From Lineus longissimus (lineage: Eukaryota > Nemertea > Pilidiophora > Heteronemertea > Lineidae): DNA of 64,000 nt. This document shows positions 35,801-48,101 of the stretch, in pieces. The position numbers were made by a program, and so were the translations under genes. Below the pieces are notes generated by a model. It saw only the letters and a program-made list of their open reading frames with translations. It was not told where the DNA came from and ran no database searches. Where the stretch lies: positions 10,542,109 through 10,606,108 of the forward strand of contig NC_088325.1 of assembly GCF_910592395.1 (NCBI RefSeq), given 5' to 3'. Every line of letters starts with the position of its first letter. Position 1 is the first letter of the stretch.

Positions 35801-37216
35801 CATTCCAGCACCGCCTCAGGTCTCGACGCCTCGTCTCCTCGGTTTTGAGGAAGGCACCACAGCAAAGCTGAAGTGTACAGTGAAGAACTTCTCCGGACAA
35901 AGTGTGAGTCAAGTTTTCGATCGAAACGAGTAGCCCTGATCATGACCGGGCTGAAATTATTAATCCAGAATATATTCAATGATAACCAAACACTCATCCA
36001 ATTTGAAACGAGTCCATGGAATGCATATTTCTCCCATTAAAGGGGTACGCCGTTCATATACTATATCTGCTGTTGGTCAAACTATATCTAGTTCCTGCTT
36101 CTAGCGCCAGGCGACGCCCCCCATGTGTCGACTGGGTTTGTCATATGAGAATACTACAAGGTACATGTAGGTGATTGTTTCAATCGTCGCAAATCTGAAG
36201 AAAAACACTGCCAAGCCACGGCAGTGGCGTGTGTCATTTTCACGAAACGATCACTGTAATCTTATCTCGACTTCACTTGATTCTAGATTATGTGGCTGAA
36301 ACGTCCAAAAATCGAAGCCGTCTCTTCGGATCTGTTGAGCATCGGAAAGACAATTTACTTCAAAGACACAAAATCGAAATACAAGGTCGAAGTAGAAAAC
36401 GTTGATGACAGCACCCGGGAAGTTACTCTCACGATAAATTCCATCCTGCCGGAGGATGCTGGGAACTTTGCATGCAGCGTGCAGGTCTTGGGGATGGATT
36501 TCAACGACTACCCGAGCTCTGAGGTCACAGTGACCGTTAAGGAGAAGGAGATACCTAAACCGAAGCAGTGTAAGTTTGTAAAAGGTGTTGCAAAGATGCG
36601 GGCCAAAGATACAGAATAAAATATTCAAATATTTACTATTTTCAATGATAAATATCGTTTTAACACCTGGCCAAACCCAGCAGCAAACTTGTTTGATCTA
36701 CAGCTTCTGATTTAAGTCCTCCAGGTGTTCAGTTTAAGCGAAAACGGCAGCTTTGTTCGATTTTTGTAGCAATCTTCTTTTCGATTTGAAGCAAGATTGC
36801 AAGGAATCCTGAAGCATAATTTTCGGAATGGTCGAGTATGGTTTTAAGAGGCCGATTTAAATCCAAAGAAAACTTTGATCACAGGAAAGCATTTTCTGGC
36901 TCAGGACTGTCAAAATGTGGTTAGACTAAGATCCCTTTTTCTTTCTGTACACTTTGAAAAATTCTTCATTTAAGGTTACTGGAAGGCCTTTGAAAATAGT
37001 CGTCTGCCCAATGTCTCAAGTGCGCAGTACCGGAAGATTGTCGGACCCCCATCCACATTGGAGTGCATGGCACGCTGCAGGAATGAACCCGGATGCAAGT
37101 CAATAAGTTATAACTCGAAAGCTTTCACATGTTACGTGATGCAAGTCTCATCAGGCGGTGATATGTCGAAGATCGGACCAGTCAGGAATTTTCTCTACGC
37201 TGAATTGTTTTGTTGA
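32866..37216 (+). CDS. Secreted protein with two Ig domains and a C-terminal PAN/apple-like domain
   Basis: Exons 32866-32911, 34020-34126, 34579-34709, 34978-35087, 35809-35903, 36287-36569 and 36975-37216 join in phase to 337 residues. The N-terminus MATLTLFLALVVVAYG is a signal peptide. Ig domain 1 has VVLDC, VLWMKGD and ADVYYC. Ig domain 2 has AKLKC, IMWLKR and EDAGNFAC, then QVLGMDFNDYP. The final exon encodes a Cys-rich module (YWKAFENSRL, LECMARCRNEPGCKSISYN, FTCYVMQ, ending LYAELFC) that resembles a PAN/apple domain. Such domains bind protein or carbohydrate. There is no transmembrane segment. The short spacing between the Ig cysteines and the absence of a kinase or TM suggest a secreted recognition protein. 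The function is inferred only. AATAAA lies at about 37231. Confidence 0.82.
33421..33590. repeat. 57-bp tandem repeat, three copies
   Basis: ATTATAACAAAT begins units at 33421, 33478 and 33535. Each contains TCATGGCAG and CGGCCATGATGGAAG. The array lies in the first intron of the Ig-PAN gene. Confidence 0.9.
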
Positions 37217-37249
37217 TTGCAATTTTATCAATAAAGAATTCTGAATATA

Positions 37250-37745
37250 ATAATTACTTGTTTATTTATTCAAATTCACTATGGCATACAAAATATATAC
37301 ATGAACATAAAACATATATTTACAAAAATACAACATGGCACAGTAGGGACAGTAAATAGGCTAAAGTCTTTAATTGACTGCCCTTAAAAGACAACAATAG
37401 TGTTGATAAAGCACAATAAGTTAAGTTGGACGACATAAAGCACAGCGATAAAAGCTTGTCCAAGTGCATGTGTTCTGTACATTTATAAAAGAAAAACTTG
37501 CTTAGACTTGTAAAAGGCTATGACCATGCGTTTAAATCATTCATGGTTGAAACTACCTTTAGCTTTAAATGGCAACTGGTTCCAGAGCTTTACAGTACGA
37601 TTAAAAAAAGAAGCATAAAAAGTTTCGATACGACCCAACGGACTTTTTAGAAGTATGTGATCGCCTCTTCTAGTATAAAAAGTAACACAAGACTCAACTG
37701 GAACACTAAATTTACCGGTTAGGCAGTTGTGTAAAAATAAAGGTC
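37250..37745 (-). mobile_element. LINE ORF2 C-terminal fragment and 3' region
   Basis: On the minus strand 37740-37545 reads TRRGDHILLKSPLGRI, FFNRTVKLWNQLP and KAKGSFNHE before a stop. This is the usual C-terminal signature of non-LTR ORF2 proteins. The remainder toward 37250 is AT-rich 3' sequence. It lies directly downstream of the Ig-PAN gene in opposite orientation. Confidence 0.7.
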
Positions 37746-39234
37746 TGAAATCTAGTTGGTGTGTCTACTTGGAGGCGATATAGAAATGCTGCGTTGTTGA
37801 AAACAGTGTGAAAACAGTGTAAACACTTGCAGCTCAGAGCATATTGTCGTGTCCTAGCACGACGGGATCTCATCCCTCGTAAGCATGCAGGAAGTAAGAA
37901 GCGAATCTATACGCATCATGTCTAACAGTAACAAAGTCTCTTTATTGACAAACACATCTCGACGATGAAGCTTGTTGAAGACAACGAACGATGAAGACAT
38001 ATGATGATGATGATGTAGACAGCAGATGATGGTTTAACTGGAACGATAGAAAAAACTCCTAAGCATCTAATATGTACAATAGAACATCTAAATCAATATA
38101 CCAATAGTTAGTCTTGTCACAATCTAGGACCATGTCACATCCAGAGACAAGTCCTTCACAACCTAAGATTCATTCCGGACGGTGGCGCCGCCAAGTGAGA
38201 AGACAGTGGAACTAACCGACACACGAGGGACAGACAACAAAGTGTCCAAAACACAACCGGAATGTACTAATGTGTAGCAAAACACTCTCCAATGAAGAGA
38301 TTAATATCAATAGTTTGCTCTGAATAACAGTTGGGGACCGTAAGAACTGCTATCATAATAATATATTGATATCGTGTTTGTACGAAGTCTCTTTTCACGG
38401 CTCTCCATGCGTAACGGCCATATCACATTCGACTTTACTTCAATGCATCCTGCTTATAAAGAATTCATTCCTGGTGACATAAAACCTAGATTGCCACAAA
38501 TACCACAGTACATATTCGCGGAATGATAGTATACATGCATTGAAATACTATGCCATTGTTCAAAGGGCATTCATCGCCCATTTCAAATATATTCTATAAA
38601 AGTGCATTTTCGCGCCCGGGTGTCCGTGGGCTGTGAAACTGTACCAAACTATTTCGTGTTCCGTAAGCAGTAGGCCGGCGGGCCTGGACAGGGACACTCG
38701 GGGAGAAGACTTGGACTACTGATGTATCGAGTGTCTCGGGGTATGGGTACGCACCATCTTTCACCTCAGATTTATAACACAAAATGCAACGGGTGAAATT
38801 GAATGCAGCGCCGTTATTATCATAGAAGATGACTGCTGCCAGGCAACCAACGTAAGGGTATATGTTCCAGGCGATTTATGGGTGACAGTCTATGTAAAAG
38901 CCTTTCTTCACATCTGTGGTAAACGGGTCATCATTGGCTTATTACTTTGTAATCGAAATGACCGAAATGGTAATGTAATATTGAGGTAACTTCCTTGTCC
39001 TAACATTGATATCATAAACTAGATACATATCTATAAGTATAACGCCTTGATACAACTCCGGCAAAACGTTGTGTGCGTTCTGCGAGTGAAGCCGCGTTTT
39101 TTTTATCCGTGCAAGTATGTTTTGGGTTAAAATCTTTTAATCTCAAATTAAGTAACTGCAATCTGCCGAATCATATGAACATCTGATCCGGAATTCCGCT
39201 AATTTATTCCTAACCATGAAATTCTCTATTTCAG
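37746..39234. other. Intergenic stretch between the Ig-PAN and KY-like genes
   Basis: No coding gene is recognised. A GATGAT microsatellite lies at about 38000-38020. The 5' UTR of the KY-like gene probably begins in or before this stretch, because an acceptor (TTTCAG, ending at 39234) precedes the start exon. Confidence 0.4.
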
Positions 39235-42200
39235 CCGGCTAAGGCAGTGAGATGGGCTGCTCCGTGAGTACCACCGTCGACCCTGCGGCGAATAATCCAA
39301 AGAAACCCGCAGCTAAACCCGGGCCGTCTGATGAGCCAACTGCGAAGCGACCACGCCGCGAGCCCCGCCTGGTTACAGAGAATGACCTGGTTTGGCGGGA
39401 GAAGAAGAAGCTGATTCCTGACTTAAATGTGTTCAAGGAAATTGACCAGAGAGCAATTACAGTAAGTTGGTTTAATACGGTGGCTCACATGATTAATGTT
39501 TTAACACGAAATTTAAAAAGTCGATCGAGATACGTGTATTTAAGGAAGAAGGAGTTCATGTTAAAAAGATCATTTAAGATTTTGTGACTCGCCAATTTAG
39601 ATAAAAGTTTAAGGCGTACGCTGTCTGTTAAAAATCGAAATTTCCAATTTCGTTCATTAATTCTTACTAAATATAAATTTTAGCATTGCCGTTGTGTAGA
39701 AAGATATTCAAATGCTATGATAATCAAGTGTCAACAAAATTGTGTCCATACATAACTGTATTTCCATTTTCCTGGACCCCAGTGATTACGAACGGCGTAC
39801 GTCTCAAAAGTTAAAGGTCTCAATAAGTAAAAAGGCCAATTTCATTTTCTATTTTGTCTCTTCTTCCGTTCAGGCTCCTGATAATCTTCGCAGCAACCCT
39901 GCTGGACTTGTGGCGTACCTTATAGCCCCTTGCAAGACGGAGCTCGAGAAATATCGTGCCATCTTCCGCTGGATCGCATCCCATATCGATTACGATGTGG
40001 AATTTCTAGATACCGGTAAGCTGCTGGTATATACGATATACATGGTAGGGGTCGTGTGGGATTACGCTCGCAAAGTGACCAATTTGTGTTGCCAGTATCT
40101 CACAATTCACCAATCAAATACAACTACGACCCTAATGTGAAGGTTTGGGTATCTGGTGCAAGTAGTTTGGTCTCAGCATGCATCTTGGTGATGCCTTGTG
40201 TGTCACACCAGGCACTGGTTTGACGTCACGTCTGATGGATTTAATGAAACTGTGGAGTGAGACTAAGGTTATATTCCTTCTTTTACAGGGCGCCCTGTAA
40301 GCAACAAAGCAGAAGACTGCCTGGTAACTGGAAGGGCAATATGCGCTGGGTACAGTGGAATAGTTAAGGAACTGTGCAGGTATGCGGTTCCCCTTCATGA
40401 TACCCTCTTCTTAGCCTTGGATTTTTTTCTTTTGTGGGTATACTAAAGACAGATCCAGGCCTATGTCTCTAAAATAAACCTGGCTGTCGTCTCTCGTTCC
40501 TCCCACATTGATCCCCAGAGCGTTGTCTTCGTTGACGTACCGTATGGCAATGTGGCCAGTTCCTCGATGTCCCAGATTGGGAAGTTCTGGAGCACATGTG
40601 GTGTCTGATCTGATGTGTTGCCCTGGCACATTCCGGACTCGGCCATGTTCATCCATTTGCGGCGGGCTTTAAGTCTACAGTGGCCTGTAGTAAGGCGATA
40701 GATCGTAGTCCCCTCTTCTCTCTTCTAGGTGGTTTGGTTGGCTTGTTTATGAGAGCAAGACATGAAGATAGGTACCACCATTTTGGCTAGGATTGTGAAA
40801 TCTTAAAGCAATTAGAACCCTTTCAAAACGAAGTGAATATCAATTTCAAGGGTGGGAGTCAATTCGTTGTTTTCCAGAGAAATGACTCCTACCCTTGAAA
40901 TTGGCATTCACGTCATTTTGAAAGAGTTCTTATTGCTTTAGGATTTCAAGCTCGAGCCAAAATGATGTGCCTATGGTCAACGGTTGAAATTCTTGATGAC
41001 ATATGCCAACTATTTCAGCCATGCAGAAATTGACATGGAGACTGTCAGTGGTTGTTCAAAGGGAGGGAACTATCGGGTCGGTGATAAGGAAGAGTTTGGC
41101 ATTACCAATGGCCTCCCCACAAACACCGACCACGCCTGGGTCATTGTCAGATTGAACGGGCGGCAGTTCCTGTGTGATCCAACATGGGCAGCAGGAAAAA
41201 TTGGTAAGGATCGAATAGCTAACGAGATTTGTATGTTTGAGTTTCCCTCTGAACATTCCATGATCCAATACGCTTAAGGGTGGCAGACCATCAGCACCAC
41301 CGTTTTGGCTGGAAATTATTCTACCAAGCTGGCTGTAGGTCTTCCTTTGGCGGTGACCGATCGGGAAATCATCCTGTACATGTTCGAATGAACGGTCCAA
41401 GAGGGATGGGCTCACTGAATTTCTTTTTTTTTCAGAAAAAAAGAATGGAAAGACGATCTTCAATAGAGAGTGGGAGGAAAGCTACTTTCTCTCCGATCCT
41501 AAGGCTTTCTTCGAGACCCATTGGCCAATGGGGAATGAAAATGAAAGTCTTCCTGACAAACAGGTAAGGCCTATCTAAACGATGAGACACTCGATTTGTA
41601 TCTATTTATCGATATGTCCCAAGCAAATATCTTCTGAGGTTTGTAGTTGCACGCAAAATTCGTCTTTGCCTTAAAATTGTAGCTGCGCGATTTTGGTCAT
41701 CCACCGTTTGGCTGTTGTTGTTGTGGCGAGACTGGATTTTTCAAGTTTCCATCGCCAATCAAGTTATTCGAAATGTGGCGCGCTCAAACATTTAAATACA
41801 GTGGAACCTCCTTTCGCGGACACCTATAGCCGCTCTAATAAGGACAATAGTTTTGGTCCCACATTGGTTGTTTCCATTCAGTTTGACCTCTCTAATCAGG
41901 ATACCTCACTGTAAAGGACTGCACTTGTCTGTCCCGAGGGTGTCCTTAATAGAGAGGTTCTACTGTATCTAATTTCAGCTGATGAAGTCACCAAACAAAA
42001 ACTTCACAGATTGGCTAGAAAGGCCGCACAGGAAAATGGCGGCCAGTTGCCTCGGTGTTAACCTGACGTCCAACAAGGAAGGCTTGATAAAAACAAAGCA
42101 AAACGAGGTTGATATTGAATTCACATCCAAGTATAAGCTGGAGACTTTAGTCTCCATGGAAATGCTGAAGGACAACGCTTGGATCAAGATAGACGATATG

Positions 42201-43487
42201 AAACTAGCTTATCGCGAGGGCGATAAGTACAAAGTGCGGATACGCTTACCTTACGGGAATGTCCCGTTTGTTGTGAAAATTCTTGGTAAACTCACCGAGG
42301 CGGAAGGTGAGCTAGCGGAGCGGCAATTATTCATTGCTTCATACAGGATCATCTGCACGGGCGAGGGAAACAACAAGGGGTACCATCCTAAATTCTGCAA
42401 ACGCGCGGGAATAGAACCCGATGCTGCAAAACTCGGTTTTAAGTTAGAGAGTCATAAAGGCCCGATGATCCTCTCAAAGGGGAAGGAGTTGGTCGCAATC
42501 TCCACCCCAAATTCCGACCCAATTTCCCAGGCCCCCCATCTGTATCGATTGAGGGACAATCAATTACTTGATGGGCAAGTCTATGTCGAGCGCACCAAGG
42601 ACAAACTTATCTGCCACGTTAGAATGTATGAACAGGGGGAGTATGCGCTGATGATCTATGGCGACCTACTGCAAGAGGGTGGTTCAACCTTACCAACGTT
42701 GGGTACTTTCCTAATAAATTGTACCTCGCCTTTACCAAATGAACTCCCAGCTTACTGTAAGAACGGAAATATCCACGGGCCTAACAATACATTTATATCC
42801 CTCGGTCTAAAAGATTTAAGTGGGGACTCGTCCATCAAGACGGCAGGCAAGGGTGGCCAGTGTAGCATCAAGTTCAAAGTGCCCTTGCATGAGACGTACA
42901 AGCCACTATTGTTCGACTGCAGTGGCAACAGACTCCCCAGCGGCCACTGCGCAGGGGTGCTCGATGGCAACACCCTTACAATCCTGCTGAAACTCCCCGA
43001 ACCTGGTAACTTCACTTTAGAGCTATTTCGTAAAACCACTGGGACCACTCTCGATAGACTGGCCCAATACATGATAAAAAACGACGACCCTTTCCAGGGG
43101 GAGCTGTTCCCTGAGCTGTATGATATCATCGGGCCTCTACCTCAAGCAGCTGAGGCTGGCCTAACCCCTCTTGACCCCAAAATGAAATATCACGTTAAAA
43201 CGTCGAAGCCAGACCACATCGTGAAATTCGTCGCCAATTCCAACCTGGACACATTTGGAGTTCTGGAGTGGAATGGCGACCAAGAGAAACGGTTTAAGCA
43301 GGTTGCCGAAGAAAAGGGCGGGAAGTCAGTGTTGACTTATGACGTCGAGCTACCGTCTGCTGGTATCTATTCCTTTGAAATTTGGTTGAATAGCAGTCCC
43401 ACCAAGAAGCTTGTCGCGATGATGATTGAGTATACATATGTAGACGATTGGACTTTTGTAAATATTATTATGCCACTGGTGATTTAA
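39235..43487 (+). CDS. Kyphoscoliosis peptidase (KY)-like transglutaminase-fold protein
   Basis: The coding exons are 39252-39461 (preceded by 5' UTR from 39235), 39874-40015, 40289-40379, 41019-41203, 41436-41563 and 41979-43487 (TAA), giving 754 residues in phase. The N-terminus MGCSVS fits N-myristoylation with a palmitoylatable Cys, so membrane attachment is likely. The transglutaminase-like core shows YRAIFRWIASHIDYD, the catalytic Cys in ICAGYSG, His in DHAW and Asp in CDPTW, so the Cys-His-Asp triad is intact. FNREWEESYFLSDPKAFFETHWP follows, as in KY proteins. The large last exon encodes the long KY C-terminal region with beta-rich repeats. In vertebrates KY is a muscle Z-disc-associated protease-like protein, while invertebrates have several paralogues. 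A LINE tail overlaps the stop codon, so the natural C-terminus may be altered. Confidence 0.85.
41799..41965. mobile_element. MITE with CAGTGGAACCTCC / GGTTCTACTG ends and TA target duplication
   Basis: The element is 167 bp. TA occurs immediately outside both ends (41797-41798 and 41966-41967), as for Tc1-mariner/pogo transposons. It contains GACCTCTCTAATCAGG and GAGGGTGTCCTTAATAGAGA. The right end lies 13 bases before the last-exon acceptor of the KY-like gene (exon starts 41979). Related copies are at 20833 and 32000. Confidence 0.85.
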
Positions 43488-44055
43488 CATAACATAACAT
43501 AACATAACATAACATAACATAACATAACATAATTTATTTCTCTCCAAAAAACCCTTTCGGGTATAAGAGGTTACATGATTTAACATTTACATATGGTGGA
43601 CCAAGCTGATGAATTCTTTACAAAAACTATGAATATTGTCTAAGTTTACCCGGGAACATTTAGTCATAATGCGATGGAAAAATTCATGATAAAAAACCTG
43701 AGGTAATTCTTTTAAGTTTGGAAACAACCTTACTCGCATGTGACGGAAATACGGACACGTAATAAAATAATGAAGTTCGTCTCTTACACAAACCTGGTCA
43801 CAAAGACCACAAATATTTTCTGCAGTTTCATTTCTATACATTCTGGTTACTGTTTCTGGGAATTTTATAGATCCAGTACGAAATTTACAAATACTGACCG
43901 TTTGATATAATGGTAATTTTTTAACATAGGGCTCCATATTCAGGTTTTGTTTAAACATTCTATAAATTATACATCTGAAATCGTTATTTACCTCGTTTCT
44001 CCATAGTTGTTCACACTGGTCTCTGATTTGGTAGCTCCAGTTTGTGCTGCCCCCT
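43486..44055 (-). mobile_element. 5'-truncated LINE with (ATGTT)n tail
   Basis: On the minus strand the frame 43958-43587 and its upstream extension to about 44055 encode an ORF2 end: WSYQIRDQCEQLWRNEVN, then LPLYQTVSICKFRTGSIKFP, then a zinc knuckle CGLCDQVCVRDELHYFITCP and a C-terminal helix. The element ends in ten or so ATGTT units (plus strand AACAT, 43486-43530). The tail abuts and overlaps the KY-like stop codon. Confidence 0.85.
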
Positions 44056-46151
44056 GTCTTGATCTTGGTCTACTATGGATGATGCAATAGTTTGGTTGCT
44101 ATGGTAATAGTTATTCAAAACTACTAAACTGGTTTAGTAAAATTATTTGTTTGATGCTAATAATTTTATAATAAATATCAGGGGTTTTTGGTGTTGTTGT
44201 AGGCAGCATTCAGTTTTGTTTGGATTTATTGTACACAACAGGCCAGGGGCGTCTGCTAATTTCAGCCATTTTCTCACTCTTGCACAATTATTTCAAGAGG
44301 ACAAAAGACCCTTTTAAACCATCTTTTCACCTTTTCCATATGGTGCCCAGTTTGGAAGCTAAATGAATGCCCAGAGCATAAATTAAACCCCTCTATGCCA
44401 GTTTTACTGAGCCAGTTTTGGCATATTTTATAGTTGTTGTGTGTGACTTCGGTTGGCACACCTGGTTTCTGCCCCGCCCTATTTGGCATGTTGGTTTGGC
44501 AGGACAGGTTCATCTGATGAGGAACTGAGGTTGTTTGAAATTAGAAGAGGCCCAGCCTGTTACGTAGGCCAATGTTAGGTTTATGGTAGGACGTTGATTG
44601 CGAGTGATTGGTGGTCCATGTATTTGTAATATAATAAAGTGTCTCAAGGAATATTTGTGTCGCGTCCATATATGTTCATATTCTATTCTATATTATTGTT
44701 GTTTCATAATGTTCATACACGCATGATTTATAATCGAACCCCCCACACACGGTGGACAATGAAGAGGTCAAGTGTGTTATGTTACACATAAGCAATTATT
44801 CACATTCACTTGAGGAAGTTAAAGGCTGAGATATGGGACACGTGTGAATAGCTTTCTGGAGGGTGGGTCGTACGATCCAAGAGCTATTTTTAGCGATTAC
44901 CTGGTGCAGGCCATCTGTGAGTTATTTTTGAATCGACCAATCACTGAGCGTGTAGTGATCATACCTGTATAAATTAATGTAATATTTTCGGCTTGGCGAA
45001 AAATGAAAACCTTCCAGAATGTAAAACTGGACTCACTATTACATGTGTATACTGTATGTGCATGATTATCCGTCCATATATTTTGGCTGAGCGAAGCACT
45101 AATGTATGCATAATTATACATATCTTCATTATTCCAGATTAATTGGTCCGTCACTCATAAAATTGATTAGTAAAAATAACCATCACATGTTAATTTTTTA
45201 CGACACTGGTAAACTCCTGTTGCAGCGACTGTGAAATAAGTTTCTTCACGGATCCGTGGTTGTTTGAACTATCAAAAAAGTATTTCTTAACCATTTTAAT
45301 GGGTTTTTGTTAATTTTTTAGGTTTTTTGGGACTAATTTCACAGTTGGTGCAATGGGAATTCTAGGCCCATATACCAGATCAGCTGTTTTACTGACCAGT
45401 GTACCTTTTCACTGTACATGTATAGAACTAGAAATAAACATTAACTCCTGATTTCCTCAGGATGGACACTCGTGAGTCATTTTACACTCTGTTCACTTAT
45501 ATTAGTTGAAAAAAGAAAAGTGGAAATAGTAAAAAAAACAAAAAACATTGATGAGTTCATTTACATATACATGTACATATATTACGTACTTCGTCGCTGT
45601 AGCTCTTCGTAAGGTTTGCGAAACCTGTCTAGTTTGCAACCGGCCATGTCACTGTATACGCTGATTCTCAGTCATTATCTGAAGTGTGAACCAACGTGGA
45701 GTACTACATCGCTTCAGGCTAGTGACTTTTTTCTCTCATTTGCATATCACGTTCCGCCGTTTCTGAAGATCCATGAAATGTAATATCCTCCGATTATGTT
45801 GTAAATTGCAGCAAACTTAGCCATTATATTCATGTTAGATATGCCAAATATGTCCATATTTTTTTTCTGTTAAGCGACGCATGAGATTTGAGACACTTAT
45901 TTTTTCACGTACTGACATCCTCGTCTACAAGGTTTTTCAATAGCCCCTCGCGTATGTCACTTTTATTGTGAGGTACTCATGAGAAAGCCCTATATCCCAG
46001 GTTGATGTAAAACGTGTTTTTTCAGCTGAAAGGATAATTCTTTGCTCCTTGATATGGCCCTCCAATCACTCTTGCTCGATATTCTGACTCTGAAGATTTG
46101 TCAATTACAAACTAAAGTTAAGCCGCAGTAGGCGCTATTGCAGAGACTGTG

Positions 46152-46912
46152 CATTACCAGCTATTGCGGGCCTAGCACACTCTGTTTTGAATAGAGGGAG
46201 ACTCCATCATTCCTATTGTTTGAGATTGGAAAGGTGTGAATTAATCTGGCAATTAGCCTCCTCTGCATTGGTGCATACAAACACTAAAATGTTTGGTTTT
46301 TGCTGATTTAGGGTCAAATAAATCAGCCAAAAGTTTTGAAAGCTTCACAAATGATTGTTGAAAGGAAGTACTTTATGATAGTTTGCGAAATTTTGATTAA
46401 TTCTAGGTGGAAAGTAATATTTTTCGCATATTTGTTGGGAAAAAATTGAAAATCCTCCAATTTTCAACCCCCCTATGGACACTATGAATTTTTCTCCAAT
46501 AAAGCTGAAATCTTGGGAATATAATCCTAAGAGTTATATCAACCACGTCTGAAGTCGGGAGTTTGTATCAAATGTATAGTTTCGGAGCTAGCGCAGCTAG
46601 AAAAGCCCCCAAAACCCACTTTCTCAGGAATTTACACTACGGGCTACGAGTGAAGCATTACAGATTTACCAAAATTTTCAACCTATAGATGGACACATCG
46701 AATTTCCATCCAAATCACTCCAAATTTTGCCAGTAAATACCTAGACATATATAGAATTGTGTCAGAAGTCGGGAGTTGGGATTATTTTAACACCCCGCCC
46801 AAAAAGCCAACTTTATTGATATTTCCTATGCATTTTCCATTAGGCTTGCCAGGACCAATTAAGCAGGTGCACTAATTGGCTTAATTGGCTAGGCCCGCAA
46901 TAGCTGGTAATG
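46152..46912. mobile_element. 761-bp element with perfect 25-bp terminal inverted repeats
   Basis: The bases at 46152-46176 are the exact reverse complement of 46888-46912 (core CCAGCTATTGCGGGCCTAGC). If the mobile unit begins at CCAGC, TA flanks both ends. Inside, two related ~200-bp segments share GAAGTCGGGAGTT (about 46552 and 46770). No transposase is seen. Confidence 0.8.
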
Positions 46913-47972
46913 GTAATTTGGCGCTTTCTTGTTCTAACGTAACCTTTGGGTATATCCTCAAGTCATGTGCCGCGACAAAATCGGCTGTTCACTGGATGTC
47001 TTCGGCGGTTTCCCACAGCTTTGTCTTCATTGACTTTGGCTCCAGCCAAAGGTCTTGTCTTCTTTTCATCAGGGGACAATCCTGCAGAATTTACCCAGGC
47101 GTTTGGTCGCCAAGTCCATATTTGCAGGAAGTCACGAAGTCCCAAATTGCTGCTTGAGGAAAGAGTTGCAAATGGATATTTTATTTTGACTTGTATACAA
47201 GAATACTCCTTCGTGCCGGTATATTCTGAGATCAGCCAGAAAAGGTCAGTGATTTTATTTTGGAAAGAATTCATTTTTGTATTTCTAGGTGGCATTTTAT
47301 CTGCTGACGCGGTTTGCATTGAAAACTAACAGAAACTTTCGGAAATCCAAGATTCTTACATTCTTCAAATAGTCCTGTCGACCAACCAACCTCGTCCGCA
47401 TGCTGTGATTTCAGCCATCTATTTCCAGTTTATACTGAAAATTTACTGAAATTTGCCAAAACAACAAAGCGAAAAATGGGCGTTCTCCTAACGATGGCAT
47501 TATCTCACATAATTTCATTAGATAATGCAGACGTTAGAACTAACGCCTACATCAATGCACGCAGATGACATCATGACTAGCTTGCAGAGCTGCTGCCCTC
47601 TATATTTCCGTTGTTTGAGTCACAAAACCGCGCGGCCGTGGGGACCAACACGCAAATCCTTTGCCTTTTTATTAGGCATTTCAGAGTGTTTCAATGAATA
47701 CTTCACTTATAAAATTGCCAATACATTTACAAAAGATTTGACACACAATTTTTTTCTCGGTACATACATGTTTGCAAGGTAACTTTAGAGAGTGTCTCAA
47801 GAAGTTGTAATTGCCGATTGAAAAATACAATGTGAGGTTTTTATTGATATACACTGCGCATTCAAGATGAGTTGACACACATCGGAGCTCACAAGATGCG
47901 GCAGAATTCTTTCCTTAATTATATTTCCTCTGCCAGGTAAGATTTGACAACAAAAGAGATATGGAAACAAAT

Positions 47973-48101
47973 CTATTTAAATGTGTTTTTCGGTACACGC
48001 ATCTACAATATTCAGTATACAGAGTCTAGTAATAAAACAATAGGCCCTGTATACATGTACTAAAACTATAGATGCGTGTACCGTAAGACGCATTTGAATA
48101 G
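47973..48101. mobile_element. Small foldback element
   Basis: Arms of ~33 bp (CTATTTAAATGTG with CGGTACACGCATCTA on the left, and their complement on the right) flank ~60 bp. AAT sits outside both ends and may be a 3-bp target duplication. Confidence 0.6.
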
